From: an uncultured Opitutaceae bacterium
GTDB lineage: Bacteria; Verrucomicrobiota; Verrucomicrobiia; Opitutales; Opitutaceae
Length of the DNA stretch: 64,000 nucleotides
NCBI GenBank assembly: GCA_903862935.1
Contig: CAIOZY010000025.1
Span: 1 to 64,000, forward strand
Direction of reading: 5' to 3'
Shown here: one piece after another, positions 54,568 through 63,549 of the stretch
Position numbering within the stretch: the first letter of the stretch is position 1
Layout: each line of letters opens with the position of its first letter
Notes under the pieces: generated by a model
What the model was told of the DNA's origin: nothing
Databases searched by the model: none
What the model saw: only the letters and a program-made list of their open reading frames with translations
Position numbers and translations under genes: made by a program

Positions 54568-55607
54568 GGCACTGCGCTTGGCGCCTTCAGCAGCTTCGCC
54601 TCGCGCGCCCGCAGGGCGGCCACCCGCCGGAACAGCTCCCGGCGGAGCGGGTTGAGCCCGGTGCCCTTCAGGCAGGAGATCTCAAGCACCGTCACCTCGT
54701 GCCTCTTGCGGAACTTCTCGAGGTTCTTGCGCGCGGCCGGCAGGTCCATCTTGTTCGCGGCGACCAGCCGGGGCTTCTTCAGAAGGGCCGGGTCGTAGAG
54801 CTCGAGCTCCTTCAGCAGGTGCTTGTAGTCGTCCCGCGGGTCCCGGCCGTCCTCCCCGGCCATGTCCACCAGGAGCACAAGCAGGGCGCACCGCTCGATG
54901 TGGCGCAGGAAGCGGTGCCCCAGCCCCCGGTTCTCGCTCGCCCCCTCGATCAGCCCGGGAATGTCCGCAAGCATCAGCCGCCGGCCCCGGAACTCCTCCG
55001 GGTCGTCGATCATCCCGATCTGGGGGTGGAGGGTCGTGAAGGGGTAGGCCGCGGTCTTCGGGCGGGCGCGCGTGATCTTGTTCGTCAGCGAGGACTTGCC
55101 CGCGTTGGGGAAGCCGACCAGGCCGACGTCGGCGATGCTCTTGAGGACCAGGCGGTAGACGCCGGCCCCTCCGAGCTGCCCGGGGTTCGCGCGCCGGGGC
55201 GCCCGGTTGGTCGAGTTCTTGAAGTGGGTGTTGCCCCACCCCCCGTTGCCGCCGCGGCACAGGATGAACTGCTGGCCGTCCTGGACCACCTCGGTGACGA
55301 CGGCCCCGGTGGCCTCGTCGGTGACGACCGTCCCCAGGGGCACCCTCAGGATGGCGCTCTTGCCGTCCCGGCCGTGGCAGTCCTTGCCCTGGCCGTGCTC
55401 GCCGCGCTCGCCGTTCCAGTGCGGCTTGTACTTGAAGTCGATCAGGTTGTTCGTGTCGTCGTCGCCGAGCAGGACGACGTCCCCGCCGCGCCCGCCGTCG
55501 CCGCCATTGGGTCCGCCCCAGGGCTCGAATTTCTCCCGGCGGAAGGCGATACACCCCCGGCCTCCGTCACCGGCATGGGCCTTGATTACGCACTCGTCGA
55601 CGAACAT
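54564..55607 (-). CDS. obgE: Obg GTPase (ribosome assembly)
   Basis: A 347-aa Obg protein. The Gly-rich Obg fold (MFVDECVIKAHAGDGGRG, then GGPNGGDGGRGGDVVL) is followed by the G domain with GFPNAGKSSLT, the switch DIPGLIEGA, NKMDLPAA and SCLKGTGL. The C-terminal OCT domain is missing or very short, as in many lineages. It assists the 50S subunit and links growth to division. ATG 55607 gives the invariant N-terminus. It lies downstream of ftsZ beyond a hairpin. Confidence 0.95.
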   Translation of the reverse strand: MFVDECVIKAHAGDGGRGCIAFRREKFEPWGGPNGGDGGRGGDVVLLGDDDTNNLIDFKYKPHWNGERGEHGQGKDCHGRDGKSAILRVPLGTVVTDEATGAVVTEVVQDGQQFILCRGGNGGWGNTHFKNSTNRAPRRANPGQLGGAGVYRLVLKSIADVGLVGFPNAGKSSLTNKITRARPKTAAYPFTTLHPQIGMIDDPEEFRGRRLMLADIPGLIEGASENRGLGHRFLRHIERCALLVLLVDMAGEDGRDPRDDYKHLLKELELYDPALLKKPRLVAANKMDLPAARKNLEKFRKRHEVTVLEISCLKGTGLNPLRRELFRRVAALRAREAKLLKAPSAVP

Positions 55608-55642
55608 ACCTGCAGGCAAGCACAAGCCAGCCAGTTTGCCAA

Positions 55643-55670
55643 GGGGCGGGTTTTTGTCCTCCCCCGCCCC
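55643..55670 (-). terminator. Hairpin between ftsZ and obgE
   Basis: GGGGCGGG, 12-nt loop, CCCGCCCC: an 8-bp stem 7 nt after the ftsZ stop. It has only a short TT tail, so it may be a terminator or an mRNA-processing site. Confidence 0.5.
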
Positions 55671-55677
55671 AGGGCCC

Positions 55678-56970
55678 CTAGATCGCGATCTTGATCCCCT
55701 TGCGCAGGTAGGTCGGAACGTCGAGGTCCTGGCCGTCGAAGAGGTTTCGGTCGGTCTTCTCGAAGGACCCGCGGCTTTCGACCTCGCCGAAACCGAACTC
55801 CTCCTGCTGGGCCTTGGCGGCGGCCGCGGCCGCCGCGGCAGCTGCGGCTTGGCGGGTGGGCCCGGCCGCTGCGGCTTGAACCGGCTCGCCTGCCGCATCG
55901 GAGCGGGACACGGCAGCCGGCTCCGCAGCGGGCTCGGAGGCCGGGACCTGCGCCCGGGGCCGCACGACCCGGCGGGGGGCGATGCTGCGGCCGCCCATGT
56001 CGCTAGTGCCGATGACGCAGATTTCGACGCGGTTTTGCAGCTGCTCGTCGACCACGGCCCCCATCACGATGTGGGACTCGCGTCCGAACTGCTCGGCCAC
56101 GGAGGTCATGATCAGGTTAACCTTGTCGAGTGTCAGGTCGGTTCCCCCGACGATGTTGACCAGCAGCCGGTCGGCCTTCCGGGAGAACTCCGGGGTGTGC
56201 AGCAGCGGGCACAGCTGCAGGCTCTGGATCGCCTCGGCGACCGCGTTCTCGCCCCGGCCCTCGCCCAGGCTGAAGAGGGTCTTGCCGCCGCGGTGCTGGA
56301 AGGCCTGCCTCAGCGTTGCGAAGTCCAGGTTGATCAGGCCGGTCCTGAAGAGCATCGACCAGATCGACTTCACCCCGCGCCCGACCCAGTCATAGGCCCG
56401 GGCGAAGGAGTCGAGCAGGGGCTCGTTCTCGCCGGTCTCCTGGAGGAGCATGTCGTTGGACAGCGGGATCACCGCGTCGCACACCTGGCGGAGCGCCCGC
56501 AGGGCCTCCTCGGCCTGCTTGCGGCGGCGCTCGCCCTCACAGGTGAAGGGCATCGTGACAAAGGCGATCACGAGGGCCCCCTCTTCGGCGGCGACCTCGG
56601 CGACAACCGGGGTCGCCCCGCTGCCCGTGCCCCCGCCCATCCCGGCCAGGAGGAACACCAGGTCGCACCCCTTCATGAGCTGGGCCAGCTTCTCCCTGTC
56701 GGCCTCGGCCGCCTCCCGGCCGAGTTCGGGGTCGCCGCCCGCGCTCAGACCCCGGGTGACGCTCATGCCGATCAGGACCTTGTCCTGCACGGGGGAGCTC
56801 GATAGGGCCTGGTGGTCGGTGTTGACGACCGCCAGCTGCAGGCGGTCGAGGTTTTCCATCTTCAGGCAGTCGACCGCGTTGGAGCCGGCGCCGCCGACGC
56901 CGATCAGCTTGATCGCGATGTTGCGGTCGGCCATGATCCTCTGGTCGAGGGGAAGTTCGTCGAGGTTCAT
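55678..56970 (-). CDS. ftsZ: Cell division protein FtsZ
   Basis: A 430-aa tubulin-like GTPase forming the Z ring. It contains GVGGAGSNAV, the tubulin signature GGGTGSG (112-118) and the T7-loop region NLDFATLR. A linker of about 100 residues, Pro/Ala-rich with a run of alanines near 375-390, precedes the conserved C-terminal peptide DVPTYLRKGIKI that binds FtsA. It overlaps the ftsA stop as ATGA. ATG 56970 is supported by that coupling; a longer frame is spurious. Confidence 0.97.
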   Translation of the reverse strand: MNLDELPLDQRIMADRNIAIKLIGVGGAGSNAVDCLKMENLDRLQLAVVNTDHQALSSSPVQDKVLIGMSVTRGLSAGGDPELGREAAEADREKLAQLMKGCDLVFLLAGMGGGTGSGATPVVAEVAAEEGALVIAFVTMPFTCEGERRRKQAEEALRALRQVCDAVIPLSNDMLLQETGENEPLLDSFARAYDWVGRGVKSIWSMLFRTGLINLDFATLRQAFQHRGGKTLFSLGEGRGENAVAEAIQSLQLCPLLHTPEFSRKADRLLVNIVGGTDLTLDKVNLIMTSVAEQFGRESHIVMGAVVDEQLQNRVEICVIGTSDMGGRSIAPRRVVRPRAQVPASEPAAEPAAVSRSDAAGEPVQAAAAGPTRQAAAAAAAAAAAKAQQEEFGFGEVESRGSFEKTDRNLFDGQDLDVPTYLRKGIKIAI

Positions 56971-58184
56971 GAGGGAACGAAAAGTCGGGAGATGCCGCGG
57001 AGGAACCCGCCGCGCTTGCGGGCCGCCCCGGCTGAGCCTGTCCGGGAGCTGATGACGTAGTAAAGAAGGCCCAGGGCCGTCTGGTAGCCGGGGTCCCGCA
57101 GCCTCTCCTCGACCCAGGACGGGGGCTCCCCGAGGTGGACCGGGGTGCCGAAGACCTTGCCGGCGCACTCGGCGATCGCCGGCAGCTTTGCGGTGCCGCC
57201 GGTCAGGACGACCCCCGCCGCGCAGGTCTCCGGGGAAAAGGCGTGTCCGAGCTTCTTTTTCACCGCCTCGAGCAGCTCCCAGGTCCGGGCGGCCGTGACC
57301 TGCTCGATCGCCTGACGGGGGAACTGCCTGTCGCCGATCGCGTAGTTGCCGTCGAGCCAGACCTTGTCGGTGCGGTCCTTGGCCAGCACGAGCGCCCGGC
57401 CGAAGCGCAGCTTGAGCTTCTCGGCCTGGTTCTCGGTCAGGCGCAGCCCGATGCTCAGGTCGTTCGTCAGGTGGGAGCCGCCGACGGGGAGGACCCCGGT
57501 CATGTGGGGTCCGCCGTCCCGGTACAGGACGAAGTCGGTCGTGCCCGCGCCGATGTCGATCACGAGGACCCCGTGCTGGCGCTCCTCCGCGGTGGTGACC
57601 ATGTGGCCCGAGGCGAGGCTGGACAGGACCAGTTCGCCCACCTCCAGGTTGCACCCGCGGATGACGTGGATGGTGTCGGCCAGGCGTTGCTCCTGCCCGT
57701 GGACGGTCCAGTAGCCGACCTCGAGCCTCTGGCCGACCAGGTTCTCAGGCTGGTCGGGGACCAGGCGGCCGTCGACCCGGTAGGGGCGCCGGATGTGGTG
57801 GACGACCATGCGGCCGGCTGGCAGCTCCTTGGATTTGGCCAGTTCGCACACGGTCTTGATGTCGTCGCGGTCGATCATGTTGTCGGCCGCCTTGACGTTG
57901 ACCGAGGCCTCGTTCGAGAAGCCCTCGAGGTGCCCGCCGGTCTGGGCGAGGAAGACTGACTCGATCCTCTCGTTGGCGTCCTTCTCGGCCTGCTGGATCG
58001 CGAACTGGGTGCAGTCGCTGGCGGCCCTGAAGTCAGAGATCGTGCCCTTGGTGACGCCGCGGGAGGGGCACTCGCCGCAGCCGATAATCGCGAGCTCGCG
58101 CCCGCTGTGATACTCGGCGACCAGGACCGTGATCTTGGAGGTGCCGATCTCGACGGCGCCGATGATGGTGGAATTGGAACTCAC
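56967..58184 (-). CDS. ftsA: Cell division protein FtsA
   Basis: A 405-aa actin-like protein tethering FtsZ to the membrane. The phosphate loops are GAVEIGTSKITVLV and VLVIDIGAGTTDFVLY, the adenosine motif GVVLTGGTAKLP; the C-terminal RGGFLRGISRLFVPS is the amphipathic membrane helix. The start is GTG 58184, 2 bp after the ftsQ stop; it ends overlapping ftsZ by 4 bases. Confidence 0.95.
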   Translation of the reverse strand: MSSNSTIIGAVEIGTSKITVLVAEYHSGRELAIIGCGECPSRGVTKGTISDFRAASDCTQFAIQQAEKDANERIESVFLAQTGGHLEGFSNEASVNVKAADNMIDRDDIKTVCELAKSKELPAGRMVVHHIRRPYRVDGRLVPDQPENLVGQRLEVGYWTVHGQEQRLADTIHVIRGCNLEVGELVLSSLASGHMVTTAEERQHGVLVIDIGAGTTDFVLYRDGGPHMTGVLPVGGSHLTNDLSIGLRLTENQAEKLKLRFGRALVLAKDRTDKVWLDGNYAIGDRQFPRQAIEQVTAARTWELLEAVKKKLGHAFSPETCAAGVVLTGGTAKLPAIAECAGKVFGTPVHLGEPPSWVEERLRDPGYQTALGLLYYVISSRTGSAGAARKRGGFLRGISRLFVPS

Positions 58185-58186
58185 GG

Positions 58187-59167
58187 TTAAGGGGTTATTT
58201 TGATGTGAAGCTGGGGGAATGCGGGCGCCGCGGGGGCGGCGGCCCTTACGGAGGGCTCGGCCTGCGCGGCGGCGAAGGCCACGGGCACCTGGGAGCCGAG
58301 CGACAGGTTGATCTCCCGGACGGCGGGCTGGCCCGCGGGGGCCTTGGCAGCCGTGTCCAGGAGCAGGTCGAGCCGGGCGAGCTGGCGGAAGAAGTCCTCG
58401 CGGGTCCCGAAGATGATCGTCAGACCGTCGGCGGTGCGCACGGCGATGTCGCCGTCCTCCTTGAAGCGTGCGAGCGAGACCACGCGCCAGGTCGAGTACC
58501 GGGGCTCGGCCTCGAACTTGGCGCGGGACAGGAGGTCGGCGGCGGTCTCCATGCCGTCGATCCGCGCAAAGCCCGAGCCCTCCCGGAGAAGCTTCACCCC
58601 ATCGAGCCAGGGGAGGGTCCGCAGCATGGCTGGGTCGTAGCCGACCCCGTCGTAGACGACCCCGTCGCGCGCGACCAGGAGCGGCCGGGCGGACCCGTCG
58701 GCGGCGGCCGCCATCACCCTTAAGACCGGGGCCCGCTCGGAAACGTGGGCCGACAGGGTCCCCGGAAAGTTCCGGATCAGGTCGGCGGTGGCGACCTGAC
58801 CGCTCGCTAGGACCCGGGCTTTGAGTTCGGCGAGGTCCAGGGTCAAAAGCGTCGCCTTCTTCGGCAGGGCGAGCGTCCGCACAAGCCAGCCCCGGTCGAG
58901 GACACCGTCGGTCGCCAGGGTGATCCGGTCGCCGATCGGCTCGGCCGCCGATTCCCCCGAAGGGCTCCTCGGATCGCTGCGCACGGTGCCGGAAACCTGC
59001 CAGGCGGCCCACGCCCCCGCAACAAGCGCGGCCCCGGCCGCCGTCCAGCGGACGATCTCCATCCAGCGGCGCCTCCGCCCCTCGGGCGACATCGCGCGCG
59101 GCGTCACGTGCTGGGGAATTTCTCTCCAGCTTCGCGTGGCGGGAAGGGCTTCGGAAGGCTTGATCAT
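58187..59167 (-). CDS. ftsQ: Cell division protein FtsQ (DivIB)
   Basis: A 326-aa bitopic protein: cytoplasmic Arg-rich N-terminus, one transmembrane helix (about residues 40-60), then a POTRA domain and the FtsQ beta domain with FPGTLSAHVSERAPVLRV and ADGLTIIFGTREDF. The C-terminal tail is Ala/Pro-rich. It overlaps the ddl stop by 4 bases and is followed 2 bp later by ftsA. Divergence is high, but position and topology are diagnostic. Confidence 0.92.
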   Translation of the reverse strand: MIKPSEALPATRSWREIPQHVTPRAMSPEGRRRRWMEIVRWTAAGAALVAGAWAAWQVSGTVRSDPRSPSGESAAEPIGDRITLATDGVLDRGWLVRTLALPKKATLLTLDLAELKARVLASGQVATADLIRNFPGTLSAHVSERAPVLRVMAAAADGSARPLLVARDGVVYDGVGYDPAMLRTLPWLDGVKLLREGSGFARIDGMETAADLLSRAKFEAEPRYSTWRVVSLARFKEDGDIAVRTADGLTIIFGTREDFFRQLARLDLLLDTAAKAPAGQPAVREINLSLGSQVPVAFAAAQAEPSVRAAAPAAPAFPQLHIKITP

Positions 59168-60078
59168 GTACGAAAGCGCGCCAACGCAGGCCCAGCCATC
59201 TCCCTGACCAAAGCGATGAAGTCCAGCCCCACGCAGCGCGCGCTCATCGGCAATAGGCTGGTTTCCTTCATGCCAGGCAATGTGTTGATTTCCAGCAAAA
59301 AAGGCTCGTTTTCAGCCGACAAAATGAAGTCGACCCGGGCGTAGTCGCGGCAGCCGCAGGCACCGAAGGCGGCCTTCGAGGCGGCGCGGACCACGGCAGC
59401 CACTGCGGGCTCGATCGGCGCGGGCGCGAAATAGTCCGTCATCCCCTTGGTGTACTTGCTCTGGTAATCGTAGATCCCGGAGTGGGGCCGGATCTCGACG
59501 ACGCCGAGGGGCTCGCCGTTGAGGACCCCGACCGAAAGCTCCCGGCCCCGGATCCGCTGCTCGATGAGCCACCGACCGGGGGTCGCCTTCCCGAGGGCCC
59601 GGGCCAGCTCGTCGCGGCTGGACACCAGGCTCAGGCCGACGCTGCTTCCCTGGTCGTTGGGCTTTACGACCAGGTCGGGCCCGAGCCGCGAGACGACCTC
59701 CGAGGGGTCGGGCAGGGCCGGCACCGTGAACTCCACCGAGTCGGGAACGGAGATCGCGCAGGCGGCGGCCCTGCGCTTGGTGAGGGCCTTGTCCATCGTG
59801 ACCTCGCAGCTCAGCGCATCGCACCCAGAGTAGCTCACCCCGGCCCGGTCCAGGAGGCGCTGCATCCCGCCGTCCTCCCCGAAAGTCCCGTGGAGCATCG
59901 AGAAGACGACATGCCGCGCGGGATCGAGCCCCGCGGGAATGGCGTCGGAGTCGATGACAAAAAGCCGGGTCGGAAACGAGCGGGCCAGGGCCTGGGCGCA
60001 CGCCCGGCCCGACCCGAGGGAGACCTCGCGCTCGGCGGAGGTTCCGCCGGCAAAAACCGCGATAAAAGGTTCACTCAT
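59164..60078 (-). CDS. ddl: D-alanine--D-alanine ligase
   Basis: A 304-aa ATP-grasp enzyme making the D-Ala-D-Ala dipeptide for peptidoglycan. It shows VFAGGTSAEREVSL, HGTFGEDGGMQRLL, KPNDQGSSVGLSLV and NTLPGMKETSLLPM. The start is ATG 60078, overlapping the murC/murB stop as ATGA; longer upstream frames belong to that gene. It is part of the dcw cluster. Confidence 0.96.
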   Translation of the reverse strand: MSEPFIAVFAGGTSAEREVSLGSGRACAQALARSFPTRLFVIDSDAIPAGLDPARHVVFSMLHGTFGEDGGMQRLLDRAGVSYSGCDALSCEVTMDKALTKRRAAACAISVPDSVEFTVPALPDPSEVVSRLGPDLVVKPNDQGSSVGLSLVSSRDELARALGKATPGRWLIEQRIRGRELSVGVLNGEPLGVVEIRPHSGIYDYQSKYTKGMTDYFAPAPIEPAVAAVVRAASKAAFGACGCRDYARVDFILSAENEPFLLEINTLPGMKETSLLPMSARCVGLDFIALVREMAGPALARFRT

Positions 60079-62393
60079 AGGAAATCCCCCCAGCTTCGTC
60101 CGAAGAGCAGGGCCTCCGGCTCGAGTTCGACCCCCTGGGCGCTGCGCACCCGCTCGCGCACCCGGCGGACAAGCTCCAGGACGTCGGCCGCCGTGGCGTT
60201 TCCCCGGTTGATGATGAAGTTCGCGTGGACGGGCGAAACCTCGGCGTCCCCCACCCGCTCGCCCTTCAGTCCGCTCGCGTCGATCAGCCGGCCGGCCGAG
60301 TCGCCCTGCGGGTTCTTGAACATGCATCCGGCGCTCGGCTCGCGCGGCTGGCTGTCGTGCCGCTTGCGCCGGAACTGCTCGATCTGCCGGTTGATCTCGG
60401 CTGTCTCGGCCCGGCCCCGGGGGCGCAGGAGGGCCCCGAGGGCAAGCCCCTCGCGCAGTTCGGCGCAGTCGCGGTAGCCGGCCCCCATCTGGTCCCGGCG
60501 CAGGGTCCGCGCCTGGCCCTGAGGCGACATCACGCGGACCTCCTCCACCAGGTCGAAGATCCACCCGCCCATCGCCCCGGCGTTCATCCGCAGGGCCCCC
60601 CCGACGCTCCCCGGGATCCCCTCCAAAAACTCGAATCCGGCGAGCCCCGCCTGGGCAGCCAGCCCGCACAGGTTCTTCAGCCGCAGGCCCGCGCCGACCC
60701 AAACCGCGCCGCCGGGCCGCGGTTCGAAGGCGGTGAACCCCTCGCCCGAAAGGCAGACGACGACCGCGTCAACCCCATCGTCGGGGACAATCAGGTTGGA
60801 CCCGCGCCCGAGGGCGAGGACCGGCACCGCGCGGGAGGCGCACTCGCGCAGAAGAATCGCCAGGTCCGCCTCCCCCTGCGGCTCGGCATACAGCCGGGCG
60901 GCCCCGCCCACCCTCATCGTGGTCTTCGGGGCGAGCGGCTCCTCGCGGCGCAGTCTCGAGGCGGCCCCGAGGCGGCCGGCAAGGGCCGTGGCGAGTTCGT
61001 CCCAGGCCCCCGGCCCGCGCGGGGCTTTCCGGCCCGCACCGACCCACTGCCGGGCCAGCCGGTCAATGTCCCCGGCCCCGATGAAGGCGACCAGGTCCGC
61101 AGGCCGGGCCATGCGGGAAAGGGCCTCCGCAAGCTCCGAGCGGCCGCCGGCCACGAGCTCCGCGGGAGGCGCCGAGGGCAGGCGGGCCATCGCGTTGCGG
61201 ATGTCCGCGGAGGTTCCGCCGGCGACCGGGGTCTCCCCGGCCGGGTACACCTCGAGGAGCACCACCCGGTCGGCAAGCGAGAGGGCCGAGGCGAACTCGG
61301 CCTTAAACTGGGCGGTGCGGCTGAAGCGGTGCGGCTGGAAGACGGCGACCAGCCGGCCCCCGGCCTGCACCCGCGCGCGCAGGCTCGCCATGAGTTCCCG
61401 GATCTCGGTCGGGTGGTGGGCGTAGTCCTCGACGACCACGGGCCCCTCCGCGCTCAGGACGGACTGCCTGCGGCGAACGCCGGGGTAGCGGGCCAGGGCC
61501 AGGGGACCGGGCGAAAGCCCCATGAGCCTCGCCGCGGCGAGGGCTGCGGTGGCGTTGCTGGCGTTGAAGCTCCCCAGGGCGGCCACCCTCGCCTGCCCTG
61601 CAGGGAAGCGCCCGCCGAGGCTCAAGGTGATGCCGCCCTCGTCCTGCGAGGCGAGCTTTCCTGTGAATTGCCCGGTCTCGCCGAAGGTGTGCACGGTCGT
61701 GAGGCCTGCCGCGGCCGCGAGCGACCGGGGACAAGCCGCATTGATGAGGACCGCCGAGCGGGTCCTTCGAAACAGCGCCGCAAAGGCCGCCTGGAACTCG
61801 TCCGCGCTCCGGTACTGGTCGGGGTGGTCCCAGTCGAGGTTCACCGCGACGCACACCTCGGGCTCGAAGCGCTCGATCGTCCCGTCGCTCTCGTCGACCT
61901 CGGCGACCACCCAGCCATTGGACCCGGCCCGGCCCGGGCTCGTGCCGTCTGCGAAGAGCCCGCCGAGGAGATAGCCGGCCGCACTATCCTGCCCGAGGAT
62001 CGCCGTGACGAGCATCGCCGTCGTAGTCGTCTTGCCGTGGGAGCCGCAGACGGCGACAAGCTTCAGGCCCCGCACCGCCTCCGCCAGGACCTCGCCGCGG
62101 CGCGCCACCGGCACGCCGCGGGCGGCGGCGGCCGAGAGGCCGGGATGGCCCGGGTGGATCGCCGACGAGCGCACCGCAAGGGCGCAGCCGTCCGGCATCG
62201 GCCCGACCCGGATCCCGTCCTTGTGGAGCAGCCCGGCGACCTCCCCCGACAGGGCGTCGTCCTCGCCGCTCACCTCAAACCCCGACTGGGCCAGATAGAT
62301 CGCAAGCGGCGCCATGCCGGTGCCGCCGACCCCCAGGCAGTGGATGCTCCGGCCTATTTCCGGGAGAAGCTGTTGGGGGGCTGTCCGGTCCAT
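60075..62393 (-). CDS. murC/murB: MurC-MurB fusion: UDP-MurNAc--L-alanine ligase and UDP-enolpyruvylglucosamine reductase
   Basis: A 772-aa bifunctional cytosolic enzyme. The N-terminal ~470 residues are MurC: GVGGTGMAPLA, the ATP loop GSHGKTTTT (117-125) and EDYAHHPTEI. From about residue 485 it is MurB with an FAD domain (RVGGAARLY, LGRGSNLIV, GIPGSVGGALRMNAGA) and C-terminal residues. The MurB proton-donor position is Cys690 in SAGCMFKNP instead of the common Ser. Two consecutive steps (reduction, then L-Ala ligation) are thus joined, but in reversed order in the chain. It overlaps ddl by 4 bases and starts 4 bp after murG ends. Confidence 0.95.
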   Translation of the reverse strand: MDRTAPQQLLPEIGRSIHCLGVGGTGMAPLAIYLAQSGFEVSGEDDALSGEVAGLLHKDGIRVGPMPDGCALAVRSSAIHPGHPGLSAAAARGVPVARRGEVLAEAVRGLKLVAVCGSHGKTTTTAMLVTAILGQDSAAGYLLGGLFADGTSPGRAGSNGWVVAEVDESDGTIERFEPEVCVAVNLDWDHPDQYRSADEFQAAFAALFRRTRSAVLINAACPRSLAAAAGLTTVHTFGETGQFTGKLASQDEGGITLSLGGRFPAGQARVAALGSFNASNATAALAAARLMGLSPGPLALARYPGVRRRQSVLSAEGPVVVEDYAHHPTEIRELMASLRARVQAGGRLVAVFQPHRFSRTAQFKAEFASALSLADRVVLLEVYPAGETPVAGGTSADIRNAMARLPSAPPAELVAGGRSELAEALSRMARPADLVAFIGAGDIDRLARQWVGAGRKAPRGPGAWDELATALAGRLGAASRLRREEPLAPKTTMRVGGAARLYAEPQGEADLAILLRECASRAVPVLALGRGSNLIVPDDGVDAVVVCLSGEGFTAFEPRPGGAVWVGAGLRLKNLCGLAAQAGLAGFEFLEGIPGSVGGALRMNAGAMGGWIFDLVEEVRVMSPQGQARTLRRDQMGAGYRDCAELREGLALGALLRPRGRAETAEINRQIEQFRRKRHDSQPREPSAGCMFKNPQGDSAGRLIDASGLKGERVGDAEVSPVHANFIINRGNATAADVLELVRRVRERVRSAQGVELEPEALLFGRSWGDFL

Positions 62394-62397
62394 GGCT

Positions 62398-63549
62398 TCA
62401 GGCCGCGATCTTCAGCCCGCGCGTGCTGGCCGCCCGCTCGCCGGCGATCTCCTCGAGGTCCCGCAGCATGACCTCGAGCGAATTGGCCCGGTCCATGCGC
62501 TGGAGGTTCGCCCGAAACTTCCGCAGCAGCCAGTCGTTGAAGATGACGTCGAGCACCTCGGCCTGCAGCCCCCCGATCATCGCCTGGTCGACGACGACCC
62601 CGCCGCCCTGGTGCTCGAAGAAGGCGGCGTTCAGGCTCTGGTGGTCGTCGGCCGCGTGCGGGTACGGGACGAGGATCGCCGGGGTCTCGCAGCGGATCAG
62701 CTCGGCCAGGGTGCCCGCGCCGGCCCGGGAGACCACAAGGTCTGCCGCGGAGAGAAGCTCGGCCATCCGGTCGCTGAACGGCACGAAGATCGCGCGCACG
62801 GGGGAGGCCGCCTTGGTCTTAAGGGCCTCATGGATCTCGGGTTCCCCCTTGCCCAGGCCGGTCAGGCCGTACACTTGGATCCCCTCCGCCGCGAAGACGG
62901 CGACCTGGGAGCGGATCCAGGCATTCAGGGCGGAAGCGCCCTGGCTTCCACCCAGGACGGCGAGCACCTTCTGGTTGGGGTCCAACCCGAGTGCGGCCCG
63001 CGCCTCGGCCCGGGGAAGTTTCGCGATCTCGCGGCGCACCGGAAGGCCCACGTGCCGGGTCGCGCCGGCTCCCGCCGAGGCCAGCCGCACGCCCAGGGGA
63101 AGGTAGACCCTCTGGGCGAACCGGCTCAGGGTGCGGATCGCAAGGCCCGGGGCCCGGTTCGACTCGTGGAGGGCCACGGGAATCCGGGCCAGGCGGCCTG
63201 CCAGGACGACCGCCGCGGAGGTGAACCCGCCGAAACCGACGATCACGTCGGGGCGCCAGCGGGCGACGAGCCTCAGGCAGAAGACGAGCGCCTGGGCCTG
63301 GGAGAAGATGCACCGCACAAGCGCGATCGGGCGCCACGAGAAGGCCGTTCCCGGCATCCGCTCGAAGCGCAGCTCGGGGTACTTTTCGCTCAGGCGCGCA
63401 TCCACCCGCTTGCGGCTGATGAGGAGGACCGACTCGTGCCCCCGCTCCGCCAGGCCCTCGGCCAGGGCGATCCCCGGTGACAGGTGCCCGCCGGTCCCCC
63501 CGCAGGAGATCAGGAACCGGCGAGCTCCGGGCTGCGTCGGGGGGCTCAC
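62398..63549 (-). CDS. murG: Lipid II synthase MurG (GlcNAc transferase)
   Basis: A 383-aa peripheral membrane GT28 enzyme adding GlcNAc to lipid I. The conserved loops are CGGTGGHLSPG, VGFGGFTSAAVVLAGR, HESNRAPG, GGSQGASALN and SRAGAGTLAELI. The start is GTG 63549, overlapping the ftsW stop as GTGA, better than the longer upstream frame. Spacing to murC/murB is 4 bp. Confidence 0.96.
   Translation of the reverse strand: MSPPTQPGARRFLISCGGTGGHLSPGIALAEGLAERGHESVLLISRKRVDARLSEKYPELRFERMPGTAFSWRPIALVRCIFSQAQALVFCLRLVARWRPDVIVGFGGFTSAAVVLAGRLARIPVALHESNRAPGLAIRTLSRFAQRVYLPLGVRLASAGAGATRHVGLPVRREIAKLPRAEARAALGLDPNQKVLAVLGGSQGASALNAWIRSQVAVFAAEGIQVYGLTGLGKGEPEIHEALKTKAASPVRAIFVPFSDRMAELLSAADLVVSRAGAGTLAELIRCETPAILVPYPHAADDHQSLNAAFFEHQGGGVVVDQAMIGGLQAEVLDVIFNDWLLRKFRANLQRMDRANSLEVMLRDLEEIAGERAASTRGLKIAA

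Noticed and set aside
60225-62471. Long plus-strand frame opposite murC/murB
   Set aside because: Arg/Gly/Pro-rich shadow without family features.
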